Shown in pieces: positions 46,913 to 58,239 of a stretch of DNA of 64,000 bases. Source of the stretch: Adenanthera pavonina (taxonomy: Eukaryota; Streptophyta; Magnoliopsida; Fabales; Fabaceae); assembly GCA_026686845.1 (NCBI GenBank), contig JAIVEN010000015.1, forward strand, positions 7,083,001 to 7,147,000. Direction: 5' to 3'. Numbering within the stretch: position 1 is the first letter of the stretch; every line of letters starts with the position of its first letter. The notes under the pieces are model-generated. The model had not been told where the DNA came from, did not search any database, and worked only from the letters and a program-made list of their open reading frames with translations. Made by a program: the position numbers and the translations under genes.

Positions 46913-49900
46913 ATGACGGTCGGAGCGGGGGTTTCTGTGGCCGACGGCAACTTGATGGTGCTGGGGAACAAGGTGTTGAGTGAGGTTCGTCGCAATGTCA
47001 TCGTAACTCCGGCAGCCGGTGGTTCCCTTCTTAACGGGGCATTCCTCGGCGTCGAATCTGATCAGAAGGGCAGCCGGAAAGTCTTCCCCATCGGAAAACT
47101 TGAGTATGTTTTCTCTTCTTCTTTTTATAATAACTGATGGTTTATAATAATCCTTTTTTTTTTCCTGTTATGATTATTTATCATTCTGGATAAAAGGAAG
47201 ATTGAGCGAGAGCTTGTAATAAATAGATCATTCTTTTTCTTTCTAATAAGGCGAATCATAAGTATCAAAGCATTAAGCCGGCATTGCATGGTTGTGATCG
47301 TGAAATTTTGGTACGAATATGAGACTACTACAGTGATATTTGTGAATATTGGGTAATTATGATCAAATGATTTGAACATCACGAGCTTCTTCTTCTTTTC
47401 TTTTCTTTTTTTACCATCAGAAAATACCATTGCAAAACCAAGGAACTGAACCAAAGTCCAGAGCAAAGGAAAACAACAAATGTCCACTCAAACTAAAACA
47501 CTTAAAAAACACCACGAACGACCTAATATCATCGAGTATAGACTATAGATTATATACATGGATATTATTGGGATTTTAAATAGTTGTACTTTGTGCGTTT
47601 AAGATTTTATTTTATAATATTTTCGTTCAAAATTATATGTAGAGAATGTTTTACGATCTTTTCGTTTAAAATTGTATAAAGTTAAATTTATAATTTTTTT
47701 GTTCAAAAATTGCTAAAATTATAAAATATAGAGTGATGGTAAATATAAATTTGTTTGAATAATTAAATCACGTTAACTATTTATATATGTTATTCTTCCT
47801 TTATGTGTACCACGTGTTTAATGATGAAAGTATTTGAAAAAATTATATTTGGAGACCAAAATAATAAATTAATTATAAAATAGGACATGTTAGTATTAAT
47901 TGTCTCAATTTTATTATTTAGTATTTTAAATTTTAATACTTTTTTAGCTAAAATTTTTTTTATAATTAATTCATTCTACCGGTTATGTGTAATTCTCCAA
48001 AATATTTTAAGAGCATGGGATGTTTTCCTTCTTGTTTTGGCAGCGTAATGTATGCGCGAATGTCGAAAATTTTGTTCTATGGCGGTGTTAAGAAAAAATT
48101 GACCTTGGGCTTTTCTGTTATATTTAATTCGAGATTATATTCTTACTAATAAAAAAATTCTATGGGAAAACTCTGTGTTCTGGCATGTGCTTATTTACTT
48201 TTAGTATTTTGATGTTCATTGTGCTTCTCTTGTTGCTTGCTACCGCAAAACATAATCTGCTCTCAAGATACCAGTTTTGAATTTGTTGTATATAATCTAT
48301 TATCTACATTAGTAGTTAACGTAACTTCTGATTAAAGCCAAAACACTGTATTGATCCTATACATGTGTGATTATACAAAGTAGGATTTATTAACTGGTTT
48401 ATAATGGTTGTTTCAGGGGGTTGCGATTTTTGTGTCTTTTCCGCTTCAAGATGTGGTGGATGACACAGAGAATGGGTACTTGTGGACAAGATATTCCTTT
48501 TGAAACACAGTTCTTGCTTGTGGAGGCACATAATGCTTCTGATATTGAAGGGGATCAAGATCACTCTGCTATTTATGTGCTTTTCTTACCCCTTCTTGAA
48601 GGAGATTTCAGGGCAGTTCTTCAAGGCAATGAACAAAACGAGATTGAGATCTGTGTTGAAAGTGGTACGTGTTAAATTGCAACAATTAACTAGTACTTTT
48701 TTTTTTTTTAGGTCAAAATTTTCACTCAATTGCTACTTTGATCCTTATACTTTACAATCTTGAAACTGAGTCTCTATGATTATTAAAACTTTGTTCCTTA
48801 TTATTTCTTAATGCAAAATGATTTTTATAGTTTTCAGTGATGAAACTACTATGTGTATGATTGTAGGGTGTCCTGCTGTTGAAGGATTTGATGGGACTAA
48901 TCTGGTATTTATTGGCGCTGGATCAGACCCATACGAAGTCATCACAAATACTGTCAAGTAAGTTACGGCTCATATGACTCCTCATATATTGGCCACTACG
49001 CTCTAAAATTACACCTAGACTTTTTTTTTTGTAACTTTCTTTTAAAGTGGGTAAAGATGATATTTACTCAGGTCATAATTTGATTTCACTTTAAATTTGT
49101 TCAGGACTGTTGAGAAACATTTGCAGACATTTTCTCATCGTGAAAGAAAGAAGGTATGTATTTCCTCTCTTATAGAGTTTTCTTGGATGATCATATGATC
49201 TATGAGTACTATATCTTTATTATCTACCTTTTTCCTTGTATTCAGATGCCGGACATGTTGAACTGGTTTGGCTGGTGTACATGGGATGCTTTCTACACTA
49301 ATGTCACATCAGAGGGTGTGAATGAAGGATTACAAAGGTATTATTACTTCTATCCATAGTGTAATATGACAAATTTCAGATATGGCATCAGAATTGCTTA
49401 GATTTTATTTTTTTGTTTTTGCAGTTTAGAGAAAGGTGGAATTCCTGCTAAGTTTGTTATAATTGATGATGGATGGCAATCTGTTGGAATGGACCTAAAT
49501 GCTGTAGAATGGAAAGCAGATAATACAGCCAAGTGAGTATTTCTTCGGAGCTTCATTACCATATTTTAACTTCATCCTTCCACTTATTTGGCTGAATCTT
49601 AATTATCTCCTTTTTAATTATATTTTCTTTCTTTCTTCTCCATTAGCTTTGCAAATCGATTGACACATATCAAAGAGAACCACAAATTTCAGAAAGATGG
49701 CAAAGAGGGTCAGAGGATAGAAGACCCAGCTCTGGGACTTCGTCATATTACCAATGAAATCAAAGAAAAGCATGCCGTAAAGTATGCTACTAACTTCATT
49801 TTACTTCTTTCTTTTCCAAACTTGAAGAATATTCAGTTCACATGCTCACTTTGAATCTGTAGGTACGTTTATGTTTGGCATGCTATAACTGGATACTGGG

Positions 49901-51923
49901 GTGGTGTTAAACCTGGAGTTAATGGAATGGAGCATTACGACTCAAAGATGGCCTACCCTGTGTCATCTCCTGGAGTTCAATCAAACCAACCAGATGAAGC
50001 TTTAGATACAATTACCATCAATGGGCTTGGCCTTGTGAATCCTGAGAAAGTTTTTCACTTTTACGATGAACTCCACTCATATCTGGCATCTGCTGGTATT
50101 GATGGTGTCAAAGTTGATGTTCAGAATATCCTTGAAACTCTAGGGGCAGGCCATGGAGGGAGGGTGAAACTTGCAAGGAAATACCACCAGGCATTAGAAG
50201 CATCCATCTCTAGGAACTTTCCCAATAATGGGATCATTTGCTGTATGAGTCACAACACTGATGGGCTTTACAGGTAAGGAGAGTTTGCTAATGAACTTGC
50301 AACAAGTGAATGCTTTTATGAGTGCCATCATTGATAATGATTTTGTATGATTTTTTTTTTTGGCATAGTGCAAAACGGTCAGCTGTTATAAGGGCATCTG
50401 ATGATTTTTGGCCAAGAGATCCAGCATCCCATACAATACACATTGCATCAGTGGCTTACAACACCATCTTCCTGGGTGAATTCATGCAGCCAGATTGGGA
50501 TATGTTTCATGTAAGTTGGCCAATGATGGATTCCCCTCCTTTTCGAAAAATTAAATTCGTGCTGTACTTACTCCTCCAGGAGCTAATCAATTTTGAACCT
50601 TTAAAATGTGACAGAGCCTACATCCAATGGCTGAATATCACGGTGCAGCTCGAGCTATTGGAGGGTGTCCCATTTACGTCAGGTATGATCAGTGATAAGA
50701 AGTGTCCTTTTTTTTTTTTGGTTCATAGCATCATATAAACTCATTGGATTGGTTGTTTTCACATTTGCAGTGATAAGCCTGGACACTATGACTTCAATCT
50801 ACTAAAGAAACTTGCACTTCCTGATGGTTCTATACTGAAGGCTAAACTTCCAGGAAGGCCAACCAAGGATTGCTTATTTTCTGATCCTGCTAGAGATGGG
50901 AAGAGGTAAGGAATGCATAATGAATTGGCTACCTGAATATGTTTAAACAATTGACACAGATCTTTGCTTTCCATATTGTATGGATCCACCGTGTTTTTTT
51001 CCTTAATTCTACAAACTCATCGAAAGTTGTTTTGCAGCCTTCTGAAGATATGGAACATGAATGATTTTTCTGCCGTTGTTGGGGTGTTCAACTGCCAGGG
51101 AGCTGGGTGGTGCAAAGTTGGAAAGAAGAACCTTGTCCACGACGAAAATCCAGGCACAGTCACAGGCATCGTTAGGGCCAAAGATGTAGATTATTTGTCC
51201 AGAATTGCAGATGACAAATGGACAGGCGACACCATTATATTTTCCCATGTTGGTGGTACGTTTTTAGACTTTGTTTGGATGGAAAGAAAAATAGGGAAAG
51301 AGAAAAATTAGGAGGAAAAATAATGAAGAACTTAAATAATAAAAGGGGTGTATATATATGTTTCCTCTTATGTTCTTCCCAAATTTTCCTCTTCTCTTTG
51401 TTTTCACCTCATCCAAATGAAAGGATAGGCTTTACATAATACCATATATCTTGGGGGGAAAAACTTCTCTACAGTATTTTGAATTGTTAGCTATTAAGTT
51501 CGAAAGCCTAATAAGCTAACTTCTATCATGTAATGCCAATTTGCAGGAGAGGCGGTTTATCTTCCAAAGGATGCATCAATACCAATCACATTGAAATCTC
51601 GAGAATATGAAGTATTTACAGTAGTTCCCATCAAGGAATTGACAAATGGGCCCAAGGTTGCTCCTATTGGTTTGATCAAGATGTTCAACTCAGGTGGAGC
51701 CATCAAAGAAATAAACTACGAATCTAATGGAACTGCAAATGTTGTCATGAAAGTTCGTGGGTGTGGTATGTTTGGAACCTATTCATCAACTCGTCCCAAG
51801 ATGATGACAGTGGATTCAGAGGAGGTGGAGTTTAGATACGAGGAAGAATCTGGATTAGTCACCATAGATCTGGGAGTACCAGAGAAGGAACTATACCAAT
51901 GGAACATATCTATTGATTTTTGA
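46913..51923 (+). CDS. RFS1: SIP/RFS1-like GH36 galactosyltransferase or alkaline alpha-galactosidase
   Basis: Thirteen exons: 46913-47103, 48417-48664, 48867-48957, 49105-49153, 49246-49337, 49425-49532, 49647-49781, 49863-50273, 50369-50510, 50615-50682, 50771-50905, 51038-51255, 51547-51923. They sum to 2,265 bases, 754 aa plus stop, the length of Arabidopsis RFS1/SIP1. All introns are GT-AG. It starts [20 protein letters not shown] and holds [42 protein letters not shown], the nucleophile in GVKVDVQ, the acid/base Asp in [20 protein letters not shown], and [14 protein letters not shown]. Family enzymes move or release galactose of raffinose-family sugars. This subgroup is annotated 'probable galactinol-sucrose galactosyltransferase', though tested relatives include alkaline alpha-galactosidases, so the substrate is open. 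No signal peptide is visible; it is probably cytosolic. Intact. Confidence 0.93.
47104..48416 (+). other. GH36 gene intron 1 (1.3 kb)
   Basis: The donor CTTGA|GTATGT and acceptor TTTCAG|GGGG restore [19 protein letters not shown] in phase. Frames inside it on the minus strand (47125-47487) are chance translations. No nested feature was recognised. Confidence 0.75.
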
Positions 51924-52627
51924 GGGGAAGTGTCTTATGATTAGCTTTTTGTCTAATTTATTACTCTTACTTGAAGAGTTTATTTTGTCATGTAGAATTG
52001 CTGTAACGCATCACCTGACTGATAGTAAAGTAATGAAATGAAATATAGAAGGCTTTTTACTTGCTTCTGGTGAAAATTTTTGCTGCTCCTTTTCTGATGT
52101 CCCTATGCTGTTCTTAACCTTATATCTTTCACGGTCTCATGAGTATTCATTCATGAAGGAGGGGCGGAGCCAGCATAATAGTAGTGGGGGGCTAAATTTT
52201 TTTAAGAATATTAATATATATATATATATATATAATTTCTAATATTTTTATTTTTAATATTTATTATTAATAATTTTTAAAATAATTTTATAATATCAAA
52301 TAAAGTTAATAAAATAAAAAATAGGCCTAATAATGTAAAAAATTAAAGAAAAGTATCAGAGTGACAAATTTTTTACAAAAAATCATAAAAATACAATAAT
52401 AGTTTAGTTTTTAATAATTTAGGATTGCAATCTTTTTTTTTAATATAAGATTTAGGATTGCAGTCTTGCAGAGACACGCAATAAAAAAAATTTAAGCATT
52501 TTTCATTAGCTTTGTCAGGTTGAAGTTGCTTTTCTTAATGTAGAAATAAGAGTACTTGTCCCACTTCTGCATTAATCTCAATGAACGACGCTTTTGAGAA
52601 GGTTACGTTGTATAGGATAAGTAAAGG
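51924..52627. other. GH36 3' region and flank of the long inverted-repeat element
   Basis: The 3'UTR extends for perhaps 130 bases (AATGAAATGAAATATAG near 52031). From about 52161 the sequence GGGGCGGAGCCAGC followed by GGGGGGCTAAATTT resembles the end of a repeat common in plant genomes, but its other end was not found. Confidence 0.4.
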
Positions 52628-54226
52628 TTTTTTTGAGCAAAATATAATAAATAAATAAATTATTTATCAATATATATTGTGTCAGAAAGAATTTATCAAT
52701 CTATATTAATAAAAATTAATTATCAGAAAATCGATGAACGTGCTGTGAATAAATTGATTAATGGATACACGACTTTCTTTTTTATTTAAAGTCGATTGGT
52801 AGCCAATCGACTTGTTGGTCATGAACAGTGGGATAAAAAGCCTCAAGCAAGTCGATTGATTATTAATCGACTTGTTTTTATTTTTAATTTTTAATTTTTA
52901 ATTTTTTGTCACCAGACATTTTTTTTTACATATACGTGTGTGTGTCTGTTCCGTTACAATAATAAAACGTGTTTTTTTTATAGAATTTTATTTTTAAAAA
53001 ATTAGGAATATAATAAATTATTTTTAATATGCGATAAAAATCCTTCAATTACTTTAGATGAATGAAGTAATAACAATACAATAATTTAATGTGTATAATG
53101 ATTAGAATTAATGATTTTTATAATTATGAAAAAAATAATAGTTTAGAAAATAAAAAAATTGGGATTCATTAGTTAATCAATATTTTTAAATAAAGAAAGT
53201 TGACTTACTAATGGGTAATTTTTTAAAAAAGAAAAAGATATTTCAATACATGTAATAAAAAATATTTTCAAATCATTAGTTTTAGTTGAAGAGTTAATTT
53301 ATCTCAATTGAAAATTTAATTTATATGACATTGAAATTTTTAAATTGGATTCTGATTGAGAAATATTATTAGTTCTGGGTAATTACATGTTGTTTCCCCC
53401 CTTTTTTTTTACCATTCGAAAGTAAGTCGATTAGGTACCCAATCCACTTGTTTTTATTTTTTTTAATAAATGAATTTTATTTTAATGAAATTTTTTTATT
53501 TTTTTTAAATTTTTTTAGACATCGTCTTTCTATCTATCTCAGGCGATTTTTTTTCTCATAATATATAGTAATTTATTATTTTTATCCCTTATTTATTATA
53601 TTATTAGTTTTAATTGAAGAGTTAATTTATCTCAATTTGAAATTTAATTTATATGACATGGAAATTTTTAAATTGGGTGCTGATTGAGGAATATTGTTAT
53701 TTATGGGTAATTACCTGTTGTTTCTCCCTTTTGTTTTACCATTCAACCACATGCTTTTGTTTTTTTTTTAATAAATGAATTTTATTTTAATGAACTTTCT
53801 TTTATTTTTTTTAAATTTTTTTAGACAGGCGATTTTTTTCTCATAATATGTAGTAATTTATTATTTTTATCCTTTATTTATTATATTATTAGTGTTGTAA
53901 ATTATGTTATATTGAATGAAATGAGTGAAATTAATAGAAGTAAAATTTGAAATTTTTATTTTTTTTAATTTAAAAATGTAATAAATGTTTCTTAATATAT
54001 GTAAAATCTCTCTTATTATCTTATAATATGGGACAAAGAGAGTAATAAAAATATAATAATTTTGTTTGTATAATGATTAGAATAAATTATTTTTATAATA
54101 AATAGAAAAAATAGCTTATAATAAAAATTATAACTAGTTTATTATTACGAGATAATTTTTGGTAAATAAATCTATTAAATATAAAATAGTGTGGTTTTAT
54201 TTTTTTAAAAAATAATGTATAGAATT
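52628..54226. repeat. Left terminal inverted repeat
   Basis: Matches the right arm inverted over its length, for example GTCAGAAAGAATTTA, GTGGGATAAAAAGCCTCAAG and AACTAGTTTATTATTACGAG. It contains two tandem copies of a unit of roughly 330 bases (starting TTAGTTTTAGTTGAAGAG near 53277 and TTAGTTTTAATTGAAGAG near 53604). Confidence 0.85.
52789..52874. repeat. AAGTCGATT hairpin pair, left arm
   Basis: Two perfect inverted repeats: AAGTCGATTGG-TAG-CCAATCGACTT (52789-52813, 11-bp stem) and CAAGTCGATT-GATTATT-AATCGACTTG (52848-52874, 10-bp stem). Single AAGTCGATT or AATCGACTT motifs recur in the arms at 53428 (AAGTCGATT), 54233, 58706 and 59003. Confidence 0.92.
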
Positions 54227-54690
54227 GTTACCTAATCGACTTGCTTTTGTTTTCTTTTATTTTTTTAATAAACTTTTTATTTTAACGACTCTTTTATTAT
54301 TATTTTTAGATATGTTTTCTCTATATCATATTATTAAGATAAAATGAGGTTTTTTTTATAATATAAGATAATATCTTTTGTTATTATTATTTCATATTTT
54401 TTGAATTATTAGTATTATAAATTATCTTATATTTAATGAAAGAAGTAAAATTATTAGGGGTAACATTTGAAAATTTTATTTTTTAAATTTAAAAATGTAA
54501 TAAATGTTTCTTAATATATGTAAAACCTCTCCCATTATCTTATAATATGAGACTGAGAGAGTAACAAAAATACAATGATTTGATTTGTATAATGATTAGA
54601 ATAAATTATTTTTATAATAAATAGAAAAATAATAGTTTATAATAAAAATTATAATTAGTTTATTATTAAGAAAATATTACTAGTAAATAA
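53890..54690. repeat. Tandem module extending the left arm
   Basis: A block beginning TTAGTGTTGTAAATTATG (near 53890) is repeated about 520 bases later (TTAGTATTATAAATTATC near 54410), including AATGTTTCTTAATATATGT and GATTAGAATAAATTATTTTT. The second copy continues beyond the end of the inverted-repeat match, so the left arm has one more module than the right arm. Confidence 0.75.
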
Positions 54691-54951
54691 ATCATAATAA
54701 ATATCAAATAAAAAAATATTAGATCATTATTATTGTTTAATAATCATAAAAAAGATAAAAAATTAATTAAGAGTTGAAAAAGTTAAATAATAAATAACTA
54801 ATAATGATAAAAAAAACACTATAATTAAGTAGCAAATATGTAAAACTGCTAATGTAAATTTAATAATTAATTAATAAAAATAATTGATTATAAAATGAAA
54901 ATGATGATTTATTAGTAATAATTAGCTATTATGTACGAAAATTTGCTCATC

Positions 54952-56117
54952 TCATACATAGTGACTACCGGTACCACATCTTGCTCTTCTTCTATTAGGT
55001 CGTGGTCGTTCTGGTTGTATGTCCTCTTCTGTATGGTGCGATTCAGGTAAATCAATTCTTGATGGTGTTTGTGCAGTATTCAAATCAAACCAAGTAGAGT
55101 CAGCCAGAGAAATTGACTGGCGTGGAGTCTCAAATATTTGATTTGATGGCTCACCATGTTGAAATGAAGACATGTTGTACTCGGCATTGAATAATATTGA
55201 GTCACCCAATAAAGATATGAATGATCCAGACTGACAAGGAATAAGAGAGCTAAATGGGACCAATGAGGATGGCGGCATGAAAGAAGAAGATGCAGCTCCT
55301 ACAAATGTACTGGATGTGGCCGAAGTAGTAGCATGATCTCGTTGCATTGTATTTTCTTCTTGAGAAGCAATCGGTGGCCTGGTTGATAAATAGCTATCAC
55401 GTCATTTACTTGGTCTTCTACGTTGAGGAATCTGTGGACGTGGTGGCTCTTGTGCAGGTGGAGCAGGCTCAAGTTACATATTGAAGCGTTGCTCTCTCAT
55501 TGCAATCAATATATTACGTTGGTCCTGAGCTACCCTTGTATGAAAATCAGTTGACATTTATGGAGGGTAAGTAATGGCAAGTCTATACAAATCTTCAGCT
55601 ATATCAGCCTGAAATTAATAATAAAACATTAGATTATGATGTTGTCTATGTTTAGAAAAAAAATACAATGAGGGTGAAAAGAGATGAAGAAGTTACCACA
55701 TAACCAGTTGCACTACTAGTAGGATGGATCCAACGTCGCATACGTCTCTAATACCACTGCATGTACTCAGATGTACGATGAAATATCTCATTTGCTTGAG
55801 GAGCATCAATAATAGCATAAGGCCGATTAAACCATGCTTCAAGAAAGATTTTGTGAGCTTCAATCCAATTTTTCGAGATTTTCCCTCGCAACTGTGTTGT
55901 GTGAAAATCATCCAAGTTAGTCGGAGGCATAGGAATTGGCTGCTAGAAACCAAATTGCCTTAGAACACGATCAGAGTGATGTCATTCTATTATGTGAAAG
56001 CATATAAGGGGGACAGAAGCACGCCAAATATCACTTGTTTCCAAGCAATAATCTGAAATGAGGCCAAGATTCCTAGGAGATTCATAGAGCTGCCAAATGA
56101 TCTCATCATCAGCCATT
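54952..56117 (-). pseudogene. Plant mobile domain (PMD) protein, C-terminal part, broken
   Basis: From 56117 the minus strand reads MADDEIIWQLYESPRNL, DIWRASVPLICFHIIE, stop, HHSDRVLRQFG, stop, QPIPMPPTNLDDFHTTQLRG, NWIEAHKIFLEAWFNRPY, EYMQWY, stop, RRMRRWIHP. This is the C-terminal half of the PMD found in MAIN/MAIL1-type proteins (also labelled 'phosphatase 7 long form homolog'), where 'W...H..PDRVLRQFG..Q.IP.PP.NLD..H..D.RG' is typical. After a further stop, a 131-aa Ser/Pro-rich tail ends RRARCGTGSHYV at 54952. The N-terminal half of the domain was not found. PMD copies are known in plant transposons as well as in host genes controlling silencing. Confidence 0.75.
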
Positions 56118-56168
56118 GCATTAAGTCAACTCCTATAACGTCGTAAGGTCGAGCGATTAGAATGAGGG

Positions 56169-57234
56169 GTGTTGAATATATGAAATTTATTACAAACTTC
56201 AGTAGAAGTGAGGAATATAAATGATTTTTTTAACTCTTTTTAAATCTACTTTAAAATTTTATGAGCCATAAAAAATATAAGTTTATGCTGATTAAAAATT
56301 GAATATTTCATAAAAATGAAATATAAAAAATAATTGTTTATTTTTTTTTGAATCTGATTATGCTGTTGAAAAATGAAACCTAAATATAAATTTATCTTCA
56401 TTAAAAATTATTAGTTTCATAAAAAATAAAACTTAAAAACATATACGTTTATTTTCATGGATAGAGTAGCATTAAATAAAAAATTATATTAATTCCACAT
56501 CAACAAATATTTCAAAAGAATTCTAATTATGAATGGCCAAAATCATGCATTTTTTAACTAAAATCAACTTTATATCTAGAGTTTAGGAATACGAGTATCT
56601 CTTGAACCATGATATTATTTTTAAAAAATTTAACAATAAAATGCAAAAAAAAATTTCGTCCAATGTAAAATAGTTTTTTATTTTATACAATGAAAGAGAA
56701 AATAAAGAAAACCATAAAAACTAACAAGCATAACATGCTCACGTATTGCTAGTGTCCAAAGTCATATTTTCAAGTGTTGTAACAAAAAACAAAGTAATTC
56801 CCAGGTGACTCAGAGAAAACCATCTCAACCAACATGTAAAATAATAGTTATTTAACAATTACATATCCACTATTTTTATTTGCATGAGATGTCATTTTTT
56901 TTAAAATGAACGAAAAAACAATTATTTAATGGTGTTGAAGATATGAAATTTATTACAAATTTCAGTACACGTGAAGAATGAGTTAGGAATATAAATGATT
57001 TTTTTAACTCTTTTTTAAATCTACTTTAAAATTTTATGAGCCATAAAAAAATATAAGTTTATTCCGATTAAAAATTGAATATTTTCATAAAAATGAAATA
57101 TAAAAAATGATTGTTTATTTTCTTTGAAATTGATTATACTGTTGAAAAATGAAACCTAAATATAAATTTATCTTCATTAAAAATTATTAATTTCATAAAA
57201 AATAAAACATAAAAAATATACGTTTATTTTCATG
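56169..57234. repeat. Pair of about 300-bp direct repeats in the element core
   Basis: 56169-56458 and 56932-57234 are copies in the same orientation, sharing GTGTTGAA, ATATGAAATTTATTACAAA, TTTTATGAGCCATAAAAAA and CGTTTATTTTCATG. They enclose about 470 bases. They could be a small element with terminal direct repeats or a local duplication. Confidence 0.8.
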
Positions 57235-57780
57235 TAAATTATAAAGTTTATTTCTGTTTATTTTTATTTTTATTCTTAAATATGTATCAAATATTCATTA
57301 CATAAATATCAAATAAATATTAAGGAAAATGGTGTCACAATATCATATCCTCATACTTTAATAACTTAATCTAACTAAAGCATTAAACTAAGACATTATA
57401 TTGTATTAAATAAACAACTCATTTTACTAACAAAATGTTATACAAAACTAAAAAGTGTAAATTTTAAATTAAAACACATAAAAAATTTACTAACAATAAT
57501 ATTAAAGAAGATGAGAGAAAGAAAAATACCAATATGAGTAGATAAAATTTCAAGCACTTACAAGAAGTTAGAATTGATGAGAGAATGAAGATGACAATTA
57601 TGGCAAGAAAACGCACCAAATAGTCCAAAAGAAGATGAAAACTAAGAGGAGTTGGAATGAAAGCCAAAGTAATAAAATGAAGAAGCTGCAACATGAATAT
57701 TTAAGTAGATAGCTATTATTTCTGTAGAATCACGGAGGGTGCATTATTTTTTCAAATAATTACTGAAGTACATATTAGGT

Positions 57781-57817
57781 GTTGCGTGCAGAGATTCTTT
57801 GCCTCTCTGCATGCAAC
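57781..57817. repeat. 14-bp-stem hairpin in the element core
   Basis: GTTGCGTGCAGAGA and TCTCTGCATGCAAC pair around a 9-base loop with one G/T wobble. It is unusually GC-rich for its surroundings. No gene is nearby. Confidence 0.75.
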
Positions 57818-58239
57818 GTCTATCATGAGTTACAAGAAGTTAAAAAAAAAAGTTGATATGTCTTTCAAGTGCTGTTGATGAGGTACCAAAAATTAAAAAA
57901 AAAACTTCAAATAAATGTCTTTCACGCAACATCAATTGTGAGAAACAAAAAGTTAAAAAAAAAAATTGAAACATCTTTCACAAGCACACATGTAAAATGA
58001 GTATGAGAAAGGGGAGTGGGAAAGGGGAATCTGAACTAGACAAAATTTGCAGGCTATAAAAAAATCTTGTCAAAAAAATATTATTCAAGAATGTAGTCAG
58101 GATTGGAATCCTGACCAAATTATACGATACATACACACCCGTGAATCAACATGCTTCATGCTTCATTTAGAAGAGGGAGTGTACTTGACTCCATCAATTA
58201 AAAAATTAAAAAATAATATTAGTAAAATGAAGGGGAAAT

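Noticed and set aside
57464..57694. 76-aa hydrophobic minus-strand frame
   Set aside because: Leu/Phe/Ile content comes from pyrimidine-rich simple DNA inside the inverted-repeat element; not a convincing membrane protein.
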